Of a stretch of 64,000 nucleotides of DNA, positions 43,935-51,970 are shown piece by piece (within the stretch, counting starts at the first letter, position 1; the number at the start of each line of letters is the position of its first letter). The notes under the pieces are model-generated. The model was not told the origin of the DNA, did not search any database, and saw only the letters and a list, made by a program, of their open reading frames with translations. The stretch comes from Thermomonospora echinospora. Lineage in GTDB: Bacteria > Actinomycetota > Actinomycetes > Streptosporangiales > Streptosporangiaceae. The stretch spans positions 248,001 to 312,000 of the forward strand of contig NZ_FNVO01000005.1 in NCBI RefSeq assembly GCF_900108175.1, given 5' to 3'. The translations under genes and the position numbers were made by a program.

Positions 43935-44252
43935 ATGGCAATCGTCGTTGGCACGTCCCTGGACGCCGCCGCCACTCCGGGGCCGGGGGCGGTGGTGGAC
44001 TGCGAGGCCACCACCTACCGGCTGCACACCGCAATCGTGACCGTCGCCGGCACGGCAGTGACCGACGTACAGGTGGCCCTGGAGGTCTCGCACAACACGA
44101 CGGACTGGGCGCTGGCCGAGACGCTGGCGCTGCCCGGCGCGGGCTGCCAGCAGGTGACCTTCAGCAGCGCCGCCCGATACCTGCGGGCGAACCTGACCAC
44201 CCTGAACGGTGATGCGGACACCACGGTCACCGCCGTCATCTCCAACGGCTGA
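43935..44252 (+). CDS. small virion-like beta protein
   Basis: The protein is 105 residues, nearly all beta strand (TYRLHTAIVTVAGTAVTDVQVALEVSHN, YLRANLTTLNGDADTTVTAV). It resembles single Ig-like domains that decorate tails. No specific family. Confidence 0.6.
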   Translation: MAIVVGTSLDAAATPGPGAVVDCEATTYRLHTAIVTVAGTAVTDVQVALEVSHNTTDWALAETLALPGAGCQQVTFSSAARYLRANLTTLNGDADTTVTAVISNG

Positions 44253-44262
44253 GGAGGCCGCA

Positions 44263-44745
44263 ATGAGTCTCGGAATGATGTACACCGCCGTGTTCACCGG
44301 CGTGGCCGTCACGGCTCAGCAGGACCTGTTCGAGCTGACCGCCCCGTCCACCCGGGCCGTGGTGATCCACCAGGTGGTGCTGTCGCAGTCCACGGAGGTG
44401 GGCGACGCCCAGGAGGAGAGCCTGTCGGTGCTGCTGCGCCGCGGGTCCAGCGCGACCACGTCCGGGTCGGGCGGCGGCACGGCGACCCCGGCCCGGCTGC
44501 AGTCCGGGTTCGCGGCGGCCGGGTCCACGGTCGAGATCAACAACACCACGAAGATGAGCGGCGGCACGATCACGACGGTGCACAGCGAGAACTGGAACGT
44601 GCGGGCGCCGCTGGTCATCCTGCCGCCGCCGGAGCTGCGGATCGTCCTGTCGCCCGGTGAGCGGTTCACCGTCGAGCTGGCGGCCACGCCGGCCGACTCC
44701 TTCACCGTGTCGGGCACGCTGTACTTCGAGGAGATCGGCGGCTGA
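44263..44745 (+). CDS. minor tail protein candidate
   Basis: The protein is 160 residues from ATG 44263 (GAGGAGG upstream); an in-frame start at 44209 would overlap the previous gene and has no site. It is beta-rich (RAVVIHQVVLSQSTEVGDAQ, RIVLSPGERFTVELAATPAD) and likely part of the tail tip. Confidence 0.65.
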   Translation: MSLGMMYTAVFTGVAVTAQQDLFELTAPSTRAVVIHQVVLSQSTEVGDAQEESLSVLLRRGSSATTSGSGGGTATPARLQSGFAAAGSTVEINNTTKMSGGTITTVHSENWNVRAPLVILPPPELRIVLSPGERFTVELAATPADSFTVSGTLYFEEIGG

Positions 44746-44747
44746 CC

Positions 44748-46289
44748 ATGGCCCGCTCCTATCCGTCCCGCTCGTCCCGGCCGGGCGTCTACCGGCCGGC
44801 GTCGCGGCGTGCGTTCCGGCCGCGGCCTGTGGTGCCGCCGCTGAACGTCACCGACGTCACCGCCGGACCGGCGGCAGAGGCGTACACGGCGGGCTCGGCG
44901 GTGGTCGAGACGGTGGCGGGTGGGCTCACGCAGATGCCGCGCCTGATCGTGGAGGTCGCCTTTGCCAGCGGGGCCAGCACGGTCAGCAGTTACCTGACGG
45001 TCGATGACCCGACCCGTGGCCTGATCGGCGTCGGGAAGATCGCCCCCGCCGGAGGTGGCGGCGACTCCAGCCAGGATCCCGTCTGGACGGACATCACCGA
45101 CTGGGTGCTGTCCGGGACGATCCGCCGCGATTCCGGTCGGATCGACTCGCCGGTGGTGCGCTACGAGCCGGGCACGTGCACGATCGCCCTGGACAACTCC
45201 GACAGACGATTCGACCCGACCAACGCCGCCGGACCCTACGTCGACGGCGACGGCGTCACCCAGGTCCGCCCGATGCGGGCCGTGCGGGTGCGCGCCGTCT
45301 GGGATGACGAGTACTACGAGCTGTTCCGCGGCTACGTCGATGAGTGGGGCATCACCTGGGAGGATCCCGGCTGGTCCACGGCGGTGCTGACCGCCACCGA
45401 CGCCATGAAGGTGCTGCGCAACATCAAGCGCATCCCCGTGGCGGCCACCGGCACCGGCGACACCACCAGTACCCGCATCGGCCGCATCCTCGACTCGATC
45501 GCCTGGGACCCCGGCGACCGGCTGATCGGGTCGGGCAGCGTCACCGTCCAGGCCACGACCCTGGAGGGTGACGCGCTCGCTGAGCTCCAGCTGACCGCTG
45601 ACACCGAGCTGGGCGAGCTGTACGTGGACGGCGGCGGCCGGGTCGTTTTCCGGGGGCGGGCGGCGGCTACGAGCGAGGACCGCTCGCGTCTGGCGCAGGC
45701 GGTGTTCAGCGACGGCGACGACGGCCTCACCTACCACAACCTGGCCATCTCGGCCGACCACGAGACGATGTTCAACCGGGTGCGGATCACGCGGGTCGGC
45801 GGGTCCGAGCAGAACGCCCTGGACTCGGTGTCGGTGACCGAGTACTTCGAGCGCACCTACCAACGTGACGACCTGGTGATGCAGACCGACGCGCAGGCGC
45901 TGGCCTACGCCCAGTACGTCCTGGCGCTCGCCCGTGCCCCGGAGCTGAGGTTCACCGAGCTTGCCGTTGAGCCGACCGCCGACCCGGCCGGGCTGTACCC
46001 GCACGCTCTGGGCCGGCAGATCGGTGACCGCATCAACGTCACCCGGCGCCCACCCGGCGGCGGCGCACCCATCACCCGGGACGTGTGGATCCGCGGCATC
46101 ACGCACGAGTTCGACGACAGCACGTGGCGGACGCGGTGGACGCTTCAGCAGGCGCTGGACGGGGTGGCTCCGCCGCCGCAGCTGTCGCCACCCGGCCTGG
46201 ACCGCCGCCACCACGTCCGTATCCGCCGCACGCCCGCCCTACGGGCCGCGCGGCGGCGTCCGGTTCCGTTGCCAAGCAGGAGGGGATAG
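44748..46289 (+). CDS. distal tail/hub-like minor tail protein
   Basis: The protein is 513 residues. After a basic start (1-30) the conserved part includes TIRRDSGRIDSPVVRYEPGT and ALDNSDRRFDPTNAAGPYV, well known in actinophage minor tail proteins, then YELFRGYVDEWGITWEDPGWST. A hub-like second half follows (RVRITRVGGSEQNALDSVS, LGRQIGDRINVTRRPPGGG). It probably links the tail tube to receptor-binding proteins. Confidence 0.8.
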   Translation: MARSYPSRSSRPGVYRPASRRAFRPRPVVPPLNVTDVTAGPAAEAYTAGSAVVETVAGGLTQMPRLIVEVAFASGASTVSSYLTVDDPTRGLIGVGKIAPAGGGGDSSQDPVWTDITDWVLSGTIRRDSGRIDSPVVRYEPGTCTIALDNSDRRFDPTNAAGPYVDGDGVTQVRPMRAVRVRAVWDDEYYELFRGYVDEWGITWEDPGWSTAVLTATDAMKVLRNIKRIPVAATGTGDTTSTRIGRILDSIAWDPGDRLIGSGSVTVQATTLEGDALAELQLTADTELGELYVDGGGRVVFRGRAAATSEDRSRLAQAVFSDGDDGLTYHNLAISADHETMFNRVRITRVGGSEQNALDSVSVTEYFERTYQRDDLVMQTDAQALAYAQYVLALARAPELRFTELAVEPTADPAGLYPHALGRQIGDRINVTRRPPGGGAPITRDVWIRGITHEFDDSTWRTRWTLQQALDGVAPPPQLSPPGLDRRHHVRIRRTPALRAARRRPVPLPSRRG

Positions 46290-46291
46290 AG

Positions 46292-46933
46292 ATGGGATCT
46301 GGCTGGCGGGACTGGCAGCCTGGGGACACGGTCACCGAGCCGTTCATCCAGGGCTACCTCCAGGATCAGACGGTCATGGTGTTCGCCAGCGGGACTGCCC
46401 GGGACGCGGCGATCACCAGCCCACAGCGCGGCATGTGCGTGTACCTGCTGGACACCAAGCGGTTCAGCATCTACGAGTCGTCGGCGCCGGCCGGGTGGAT
46501 CTCCAGCATCCAGATCGGCGAGTGGTCCACCTACACCCCGCAGCTGCTCGGCAGCATCCAGAACTTCGGCGCCGGCAACGGCAGCGCGACGGGCCGGTGG
46601 GCGAGGTGGGGCAGCCTGGTCACCTTCTACGCCGAGATCGTCTACGGCTCCACGTCGACGTCCGCGCTCGGGAACTTGTCGATGACGCTCCCGGCGACCG
46701 GGCCCAGGACCGGCAATGAGCAGTGGGTCGACTGCTCTCTCAAGGACGCCTCGGCCGGCAGGATCTTCCCCGGCCAGGCGGGGCCGCTGGCTGCCGCCTC
46801 CGTGCCGCTGTACACCCAGTCGGGCACTGGCGGGTCCCTGGAGCGGATGACGGACATCAGCCCCGCCGGGCAGGTGGTGACGAACACCGGCGACGCGATC
46901 CGCATGTGGGGCCAGTACGAGGTCGCCGTATGA
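46292..46933 (+). CDS. tail-tip/receptor-binding candidate
   Basis: The protein is 213 residues from ATG 46292 with AGGAGGGG upstream. WQPGDTVTEPFIQGYLQDQTVMVFAS and ISSIQIGEWSTYTPQL are typical of phage tail fibre-type domains, and FGAGNGSATGRWARWGSLVTFYAE resembles a C-terminal beta head. It is the last structural gene before the lysis cassette, where host-specificity proteins often lie. Confidence 0.65.
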   Translation: MGSGWRDWQPGDTVTEPFIQGYLQDQTVMVFASGTARDAAITSPQRGMCVYLLDTKRFSIYESSAPAGWISSIQIGEWSTYTPQLLGSIQNFGAGNGSATGRWARWGSLVTFYAEIVYGSTSTSALGNLSMTLPATGPRTGNEQWVDCSLKDASAGRIFPGQAGPLAAASVPLYTQSGTGGSLERMTDISPAGQVVTNTGDAIRMWGQYEVAV

Positions 46934-46951
46934 GCACCGTGAGGGGGCCCG

Positions 46952-47293
46952 GTGCATGAGCCGACCACCGGTGAGCTCTCCCGCAGCTTGGCCGATGCGA
47001 AGACGGACTTCCGCGAGCGGTCCGCCGCCCTGTCCGCGCGCATCGACACCATGACCCCGCTGGCGCTCTACCAGGCACACGTCGAGGGCGCCCGCCGCGA
47101 GCATGACGAGCTCGCGGCCGACATCGCGGCCCTGTCCGCTCGGCTGGACGCCGAGCGAGAGCAGCGGGAGAACGCCGAGCGGCAGCGCGCGGCCGACCGG
47201 CGGATGACCCTCACCGCCATCTTCACCGCGCTGCTGGCACCACTGGCGCTGATGCTGCTCCAGTTCTATGTGATCAGCCGGGGCCGGGCATGA
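46952..47293 (+). CDS. coiled-coil protein with C-terminal membrane helix
   Basis: The protein is 113 residues from GTG 46952 (GAGGGGG upstream). Residues 10-85 form a charged coiled coil ([22 protein letters not shown]) and 86-108 one membrane helix ([22 protein letters not shown]). Its place just before lysis genes suits a holin-associated or spanin-like role. The identity is not proven. Confidence 0.6.
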   Translation: MHEPTTGELSRSLADAKTDFRERSAALSARIDTMTPLALYQAHVEGARREHDELAADIAALSARLDAEREQRENAERQRAADRRMTLTAIFTALLAPLALMLLQFYVISRGRA

Positions 47294-47817
47294 GCCGGGC
47301 GCGGATGGTGGGGCCGCCGCTGCTGATCGCGGCCGGCGCGACGCTCGTCCTGATCGTGATCGCGTCGCTGCTGCTCGACCAGGACCAGCGGATCGGGCAG
47401 CTGGAGCGCGACCGGGCGACCCTGGCCGAGCAGGTGCGGGAGATGGGCGGTGAGCCCCGGGTGCCGGTGCCCACGCCGCCGCCCGGTGAGCAGGGTCCGA
47501 CTGGGGAGACCGGCCCGGCCGGTGCTCAGGGTGATGCGGGGCCGCGGGGTCCGGCCGGTCCGGCGGGGCCGTCCGGGGCGCCGGGTGTTGCGGGCCAGCG
47601 CGGCGAGCAGGGGGAGGCGGGGCCGGCGGGCCCAAAAGGTGACCCGGGCGAGCAGGGTCCGGCCGGTCCGCGCGGTGAGCCTGGGCCGCCTGGCGAGCAG
47701 GGCCCGTCCGGGCCGCCGGGTCCGGCGTGTCCGCCCGGGTGGCGGCGCGAGCAGGTGACCGTGATGACGCCCGGTGGCCCGCGTGAGACGACGACGTGTG
47801 TGCGAGAGGACGGCTGA
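47290..47817 (+). CDS. membrane-anchored collagen-like protein
   Basis: The protein is 175 residues: a membrane helix at about 8-28, a coiled coil at 30-52 ([20 protein letters not shown]), then about 28 Gly-X-Y triplets at 65-148 ([20 protein letters not shown] and on), and a short Cys-containing C-terminal domain. Collagen-like repeats in phages usually form trimeric rods in tail fibres. An N-terminal anchor and position beside the amidase are unusual, suggesting a cell-surface or lysis-time function. Confidence 0.75.
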   Translation: MSRARMVGPPLLIAAGATLVLIVIASLLLDQDQRIGQLERDRATLAEQVREMGGEPRVPVPTPPPGEQGPTGETGPAGAQGDAGPRGPAGPAGPSGAPGVAGQRGEQGEAGPAGPKGDPGEQGPAGPRGEPGPPGEQGPSGPPGPACPPGWRREQVTVMTPGGPRETTTCVREDG

Positions 47818-48554
47818 TGGAGTTCGAGCGGCGTTCGGTGTTCGGCTGGGGTGCGACCCCGGCTCCGTTTGCCCCCTGTGATGCGGGGCTGGTCGTCCAC
47901 TACGACGGCTCGAATCAGGGCCTGGCCAGCAAGCCGCACTCGGCGTGCCGCCGCTACTGGGACCAGACCCGCGACTTCCACATGCGGGCCAACGGGTGGA
48001 TTGACGTGGGCTACGGGTTTGCCGTCTGTCCGCACTCCATCGTCATGGAGGGCCGCGGCTGGCAGCGCGCCCAGGCGGCCCAGCCTGGTGGCAACACCAC
48101 GTGGACGTCGGTGACGTTCATGAGCGGGCCGGGCGAGGACCCCACCGCCGGGCAGATCCGCGCCTTCAAGGAGTTGCGGGCGTGGCTGCGCGGCAAGGGC
48201 CTGGGGTCGGGGATCCGCGGCCACCGCGACTTCATCTCGACCAGCTGCCCGGGCGACCGGCTGTACCGGCTGGTCCGGGACGGCACCCTCACGGGCGCCC
48301 CCGCGAAGAACTGGACGGAGGACATGGTGAAGAAGCTGCCCACCCTCGGCAAGGGCGCCAAGCCGTCCGAGGACATGCAGACCCTGCGCTCTTTGCTGCT
48401 GGCCCGCTCGCACCCGGAGGTGGGCGGCATCGAGGGCGGGTTCGACGCGACCGTGGAGCGCGCGGTCAAGGCCGTCCAGGAGTGGGGCGGCATCGAGGCT
48501 GACGGGATCGTCGGCCCCAAGACGTGGCCCGTGCTCCTGCGGGTCCACAAGTAA
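47817..48554 (+). CDS. endolysin: N-acetylmuramoyl-L-alanine amidase with peptidoglycan-binding domain
   Basis: The protein is 245 residues. The PGRP/Amidase_2 domain (20-150) shows zinc ligands His28 (VVHYDG), His136 (GHRDF) and Cys144 (STSCPGD), with Tyr66 in VGYGF. A peptidoglycan-binding type 1 domain closes it (about 180-241: [30 protein letters not shown]). It cleaves the stem peptide from MurNAc. There is no signal peptide, so release depends on the holin downstream. Confidence 0.93.
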   Translation: MEFERRSVFGWGATPAPFAPCDAGLVVHYDGSNQGLASKPHSACRRYWDQTRDFHMRANGWIDVGYGFAVCPHSIVMEGRGWQRAQAAQPGGNTTWTSVTFMSGPGEDPTAGQIRAFKELRAWLRGKGLGSGIRGHRDFISTSCPGDRLYRLVRDGTLTGAPAKNWTEDMVKKLPTLGKGAKPSEDMQTLRSLLLARSHPEVGGIEGGFDATVERAVKAVQEWGGIEADGIVGPKTWPVLLRVHK

Positions 48555-48564
48555 GGAGATCGAG

Positions 48565-48747
48565 ATGCGAGTCTCTGCCTACACGAAGTTCATCGTGGCC
48601 GCCCTGGCCGCGGTCGGCGTCGCGCTGAACCTGGCGATCGGCGACGACACCCTGACCACCTCGGAGATCGTGGACCTGGTCCTGGTCGGGCTGGGTGCGC
48701 TGGGCGTGTACGCCCTGCCGAACCGTCCGGCCGGGCCGCGCCCGTAG
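48565..48747 (+). CDS. holin
   Basis: The protein is 60 residues with AAGGAG upstream. Two membrane helices (about 6-25 and 36-52) join through an acidic turn ([12 protein letters not shown]), ending [15 protein letters not shown]. This is a common pattern for actinophage holins beside the endolysin. It forms the membrane lesion that frees the amidase. Confidence 0.85.
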   Translation: MRVSAYTKFIVAALAAVGVALNLAIGDDTLTTSEIVDLVLVGLGALGVYALPNRPAGPRP

Positions 48748-48764
48748 CAGCCCCTGCCGACAGA

Positions 48765-48799
48765 ACGGCCCCGCCCCGATTCCCCGGGGGCGGGGCCGT
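48765..48799. terminator. bidirectional terminator ending the late operon
   Basis: ACGGCCCCGCCCC (48765-48777) pairs perfectly with GGGGCGGGGCCGT (48787-48799), followed by CTTCCT. It separates the holin (+) from the accessory gene cluster (-). Confidence 0.85.
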
Positions 48800-48809
48800 C
48801 TTCCTGCTC

Positions 48810-49487
48810 TCAGTCCACCCGCAACCACAGACCGCAGTCCCGGCTGGTGAACCCGCCATCGCTCGGTGCGATGGTCACGGTCACGCCCTTCGGAGCGTTG
48901 GTGACGAAGTTGTTGTCGATCGTGTCGCCGCCACCTGTCGACCGTTCCCAGTAGCAGTCGGTCACTCCACCGTCGGTGCGGTAGGTGCCCGGCTTGATGT
49001 CCTCACCGACCTCCCACGTCCCGTCCTCGAAAGAGCCCTCCAGGCGCTTCTGCTCCTTCTTCAGCAGCGGCAGGTACTTGGGGCACAGGTGGGTGATCGC
49101 CGCCTCGTACAACGATTCGTCGGGGTTGTCGCGCAGGATCTTCGCCGTGGGGGGACCGTCCACGTCCGGGAACTCGTCGCCGGCGAGGTAGTCGCGGTCA
49201 TCGCCGGTGCATGCATACCACCCGTTCCCGAGGGTTCCCTTGTGTTCGCTGGTGTAGGGCTCCTCTTCCCCCATCTCTTCCAGGAAGGCGCGCTCACGGT
49301 CGCTGAGGGCTGTTAGAGCGGTCTCGGTGGGGGAGGGTGTCGGGCTGGTGATGAGTGGCAGGTCGACGGGGGGTGGGGCGGCGGACTCGTCCCGGCCGGC
49401 GGCCAGCGCCCATACCACCAGGATGACGATCATGCCGGCTGTGATGATGGCCCCGGCTTTCTGGTGGCGGGTGGTGGGCTCGCTCAT
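48810..49487 (-). CDS. membrane-anchored extracytoplasmic protein (accessory/moron gene)
   Basis: The protein is 225 residues from ATG 49487 (GGAG seven bases upstream); a longer frame to 49643 crosses a terminator hairpin. A short cytoplasmic start and one membrane helix (AGAIITAGMIVILVVWALAAG) lead to a Pro/Thr linker, an acidic helical region, and a C-terminal domain with DGTWEVGEDIKPGTYRTDGG, CYWERS and FTSRDCGLWLR. That domain is frequent in secreted actinomycete lipoproteins. It is transcribed opposite to the late genes, so it may be expressed in the lysogen and alter the cell surface; exclusion of other phages is a possibility, not shown. Confidence 0.65.
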   Translation of the reverse strand: MSEPTTRHQKAGAIITAGMIVILVVWALAAGRDESAAPPPVDLPLITSPTPSPTETALTALSDRERAFLEEMGEEEPYTSEHKGTLGNGWYACTGDDRDYLAGDEFPDVDGPPTAKILRDNPDESLYEAAITHLCPKYLPLLKKEQKRLEGSFEDGTWEVGEDIKPGTYRTDGGVTDCYWERSTGGGDTIDNNFVTNAPKGVTVTIAPSDGGFTSRDCGLWLRVD

Positions 49488-49548
49488 GGGGGTGCTCCAG
49501 GGTGAGGGGTTCGGACCTGTGACGCACGGCACTGCTGGGCGGTTCACA

Positions 49549-49590
49549 CGAAGCGGCCCCGCTCCCCTCGCTGGGGGCGGGGCCGCTTCG
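49549..49590 (-). terminator. strong hairpin in the accessory cluster
   Basis: CGAAGCGGCCCCGC (49549-49562) pairs perfectly over 14 bases with GCGGGGCCGCTTCG (49577-49590). It lies just downstream of the Cys-rich gene on the minus strand and upstream of the membrane-anchored gene. Confidence 0.8.
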
Positions 49591-49603
49591 TCGCGTCCGG
49601 GGA

Positions 49604-49747
49604 TCAGGGCTCGTTGCAGGAGCAGCCGTCGCTGCTCCCACACCCCAGGCAGGCGTCCTCATCCACCATGGACAAGTCGTTGCAATGGCACTCCTTGTCC
49701 TCGGCGTTCGGGTATCGGACGTAGTCGCAGTTCCACGAGTGGTTCAT
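49604..49747 (-). CDS. 47-residue cysteine-rich protein
   Basis: ATG 49747 has GGAGGTGACC directly upstream. The short frame has seven Cys (CDYV, ECHC, DACLGC, GCSC) with many acidic residues, ending CSCNEP. This spacing suits one or two zinc sites. No family is recognised. It shares an identical ribosome-binding leader with the gene before it and ends next to a strong hairpin. Confidence 0.65.
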   Translation of the reverse strand: MNHSWNCDYVRYPNAEDKECHCNDLSMVDEDACLGCGSSDGCSCNEP

Positions 49748-49794
49748 GGTCACCTCCAGGTGCTCGTCATCGGGTACGGCCTGCCCGATGGGGG

Positions 49795-49980
49795 TCAGGC
49801 GTCGGGCTGCTCGTCCTGCTCGCCGCGAGCTCCCGGCCGCCGCTCCTCGAACGCGGCCAGCGCTCGCTCGGCGATCTCCGGGTCACCGTGGTCCGGGTGG
49901 CCGACCTTCGGCAAGTTGTCCAGCCACACCCCGAACGCGGCGGCCCGCTCGGAGATCCTGCGGCGCTCATCCCTGTCCAT
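49795..49980 (-). CDS. 61-residue helical accessory protein
   Basis: ATG 49980 also follows GGAGGTGACC. The protein is charged and helical (MDRDERRRISERAAAFGVWL, IAERALAAFEERRPG). No family is recognised. It lies 47 bases upstream of the Cys-rich gene and is probably co-transcribed with it. Confidence 0.55.
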   Translation of the reverse strand: MDRDERRRISERAAAFGVWLDNLPKVGHPDHGDPEIAERALAAFEERRPGARGEQDEQPDA

Positions 49981-49995
49981 GGTCACCTCCAAGGG

Positions 49996-50039
49996 GCGGG
50001 CCCGCCGGTCCTCCCCTCCCAGGGAGCCGGCGGGCCCGC
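49996..50039 (-). terminator. hairpin in the leader of the small accessory genes
   Basis: GCGGGCCCGCCGG (49996-50008) pairs perfectly with CCGGCGGGCCCGC (50027-50039). It begins 15 bases upstream of the 49980 start. No room remains between it and the ribosome binding site for a promoter, so it may act as an attenuator. Confidence 0.7.
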
Positions 50040-50046
50040 GCTTCGA

Positions 50047-50089
50047 GGGGCGGCGGCCCTCCCCGCGAGGCTGTACCTGCCGCCGCCCC
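50047..50089 (-). terminator. second stacked hairpin
   Basis: GGGGCGGCGGC (50047-50057) pairs perfectly with GCCGCCGCCCC (50079-50089). It starts four bases after the stop of the 50094 gene on the minus strand and is only seven bases from the next hairpin. Confidence 0.75.
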
Positions 50090-50093
50090 AGCT

Positions 50094-50330
50094 CTATACG
50101 ATGCCGAGCCGACCGAGCGCGAGCCGCGCCTGAGCAGCCGGCGAGTACTCCACCGTCCACCCCTCGCGCTTCAGGTCGCCCTCGCGCGGCCACCAGTGGA
50201 TCGCGCACCACAGCTCACGCTCTGGCGTTCGCACCACAGCGGGAATCGGGTGGTCGCCGTGGATCGCCGCTTCGCACCACCGCTCGGGTGGCGCGGCGTC
50301 GACCCGGTAGACCAGCGCGTCGTCGCTCAT
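50094..50330 (-). CDS. hypothetical accessory protein
   Basis: The protein is 78 residues from ATG 50330, which overlaps the upstream stop (ATGA). Trp- and Cys-containing strands (RWCEAAIHGDHPIPAVV, ELWCAIHWWPREGDLKREGW) give it a folded look with possible metal ligands (C, H, C, H). No family is recognised. Confidence 0.6.
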   Translation of the reverse strand: MSDDALVYRVDAAPPERWCEAAIHGDHPIPAVVRTPERELWCAIHWWPREGDLKREGWTVEYSPAAQARLALGRLGIV

Positions 50331-50893
50331 GCCGCCGCCTGGACGAGTCCGAGCCGCTCGCCGAGCCGCCACATGCCATTGCGGCGGTGCGGCTGCGCGG
50401 GCGGGCTGGCGCTGGACTCGACCGGCCAGCCCTCCGCACGGCGGCTGTGGCGGGGGACGTAGGCCTCGTCCGTCGGGCTGGTGGGCGCGGTGGGGCGGGA
50501 CGCCACGGGGTCGGTGGTCGGCGTCGACCGCGCCACCGCGCCACCCTCACCGGGCCGGGGCTGCTGGGCCGGGGCCGGGCGAGGGGTCTGGGAGGTGGCC
50601 CCGGCCGGCGCGCGGCGCTGGGTCGGACGCGCGGGCGCCGGACGGGGGGAACGGGGGTGCCGGGCGTAGTACTCGCCGAGCTCGTAGCGCAGCGCGCTCA
50701 GGCTGGCGGCGGACACCAGGCACTCGGAGTCGGCTCCGGCGGGGAGCGCCCACCAGGCGCCGGTCGCCTCACCGAGCCACACGACCGCGCGGGGGTGGTC
50801 GCGGCGGATCGCGGCCAGGTGCTGCTCGGCGGTGGTGGTGTGCACCGTCCAGGGTGCGGGCGTTACGGGGGCGCGTTCCTCGGTACGATTCAT
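50327..50893 (-). CDS. hypothetical accessory protein with Pro-rich middle
   Basis: The protein is 188 residues from ATG 50893 (GGAGGT ten bases before); other Mets at 50911 and 50944 lack sites. An N-terminal domain (WTVHTTTAEQHLAAIRRDHP, AVVWLGEATGAWWALPAG, SLSALRYELGEYYARHP) is followed by a long Pro/Arg/Thr linker and a short conserved-looking end (RRNGMWRLGERLGLV). It is the first gene of the accessory unit. No family is recognised. Confidence 0.6.
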   Translation of the reverse strand: MNRTEERAPVTPAPWTVHTTTAEQHLAAIRRDHPRAVVWLGEATGAWWALPAGADSECLVSAASLSALRYELGEYYARHPRSPRPAPARPTQRRAPAGATSQTPRPAPAQQPRPGEGGAVARSTPTTDPVASRPTAPTSPTDEAYVPRHSRRAEGWPVESSASPPAQPHRRNGMWRLGERLGLVQAAA

Positions 50894-50965
50894 GACAGCC
50901 AGGACCTCCATCCTGGTCAGGTCCCGGACTCGGTGATAGCGCACCGGCCGGGGCCGCTTCGTGTC

Positions 50966-51013
50966 AGGGGCAGCCGCGCCGATCCCTTCTCGGGAGCCGG
51001 TGCGGCTGCCCCT
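50966..51013. terminator. hairpin between divergent accessory and XRE genes
   Basis: AGGGGCAGCCGC (50966-50977) pairs perfectly with GCGGCTGCCCCT (51002-51013). It lies in the divergent gap between the minus-strand accessory unit and the XRE gene, so it may insulate the two promoters. Confidence 0.65.
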
Positions 51014-51075
51014 TCACCATGCACGAATCCTTCATTGATCACAAGAAACGTTTCGATTTTCTTCGCTTCTCAGTG

Positions 51076-51115
51076 CCCGTATTGCTACCCACCGGTACGG
51101 GCGTAGCGTGCTCGC
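51076..51115 (+). promoter_or_regulatory. promoter and inverted repeat of the XRE gene
   Basis: TTGCTA (51082-51087), 16 bases, then TAGCGT (51104-51109) puts the transcript start at about ATG 51116, giving a leaderless message. CCCGTA (starting near 51077) and TACGGG (51096-51101) form an inverted repeat across the promoter, a candidate autoregulatory site. Confidence 0.5.
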
Positions 51116-51970
51116 ATGACCGAGCACGGACCCACCACCCGGCAACGTCGGCTGGCGGCCGAACTGCGCAAGCTCCGCGAGGCGAACGGTCTGACCATGG
51201 ACCGCGCCGCTACCGCCCTCGGCTGGCCGCAGTCGAAGCTGTCCGAGCTGGAGACGGCAAGGCAGATCCCCAAGACAGGGGACGTGGAAGCGATCCTGGC
51301 GACCTACGGCGGCGTCGACCAGGCGGTCAAGCTCGCGCTGCTCCAGCTCGTCCGCGACGTCCGCCAGCGCGGATGGTGGGCGTCCTTCGGCGATGTGCTC
51401 TCCGGGAGCTACGCCGAACTTGAGTACGCCGCCGACCGCATCCGCATCTGGCAGGTCCAGCTCGTGCCCGGCCTGCTCCAGACCGAGGACTACGCCCGCA
51501 CGCTGATCCGCCGCCACTTCCCCGACGAGTCGGACGCCGAGATCGACCGGCGCGTCCAGGTCCGTGTCACCCGTCGGGCGATGCTGACCCGCCAGAAGCC
51601 GCCACGCCTGGAGGTGCTGCTGGCTGAAGAGGTCATCCGTCGTCCGGTCGGTGGCCGGGAGATCATGCGTGGCCAGCTCGGCGCGCTGCTGCACGCCGGC
51701 CAGCGCCCGAACGTGTCCATCCGGGTTGTGCCGATCTCGGCGGGTGACTATCCGTCGATGGGCACTGGTGGGGTGGTCTTGTTCGAGTTCGATGAGAGTT
51801 CGGTGGTGGACCTGTCGGTCGCCTACCTGGAGACCATGGCGGGCAGTCGATACGAGGAGGACATATCGCAGGTCAGAGCTTGTAGTTTGATGTACGACCG
51901 CATCGCCGAATTCGCGCTGACCGAGTCGGATTCGGCGGACCTTATCCGCACCACCATGAAGGAGATGTGA
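51116..51970 (+). CDS. XRE-family regulator with DUF5753 domain
   Basis: The protein is 284 residues. The HTH is at about 10-62 (LAAELRKLREANGLTMDRAA, WPQSKLSELETARQIPKTGD). The DUF5753 effector-like domain follows (IRIWQVQLVPGLLQTEDYAR, RLEVLLAEEVIRRPVGG, VRVVPISAGDYPSM-type phrase). In actinomycetes these regulators pair with small DUF397 proteins and some act like antitoxin-regulators of development. Here the pair is inside the prophage, beside attR, and so is likely expressed in the lysogen. Confidence 0.88.
   Translation: MTEHGPTTRQRRLAAELRKLREANGLTMDRAATALGWPQSKLSELETARQIPKTGDVEAILATYGGVDQAVKLALLQLVRDVRQRGWWASFGDVLSGSYAELEYAADRIRIWQVQLVPGLLQTEDYARTLIRRHFPDESDAEIDRRVQVRVTRRAMLTRQKPPRLEVLLAEEVIRRPVGGREIMRGQLGALLHAGQRPNVSIRVVPISAGDYPSMGTGGVVLFEFDESSVVDLSVAYLETMAGSRYEEDISQVRACSLMYDRIAEFALTESDSADLIRTTMKEM

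Noticed and set aside
47450-47758. Arg-rich ORF overlapping the collagen-like gene
   Set aside because: It is the shifted reading of Gly-Pro-Ala codons, with no signals of its own.
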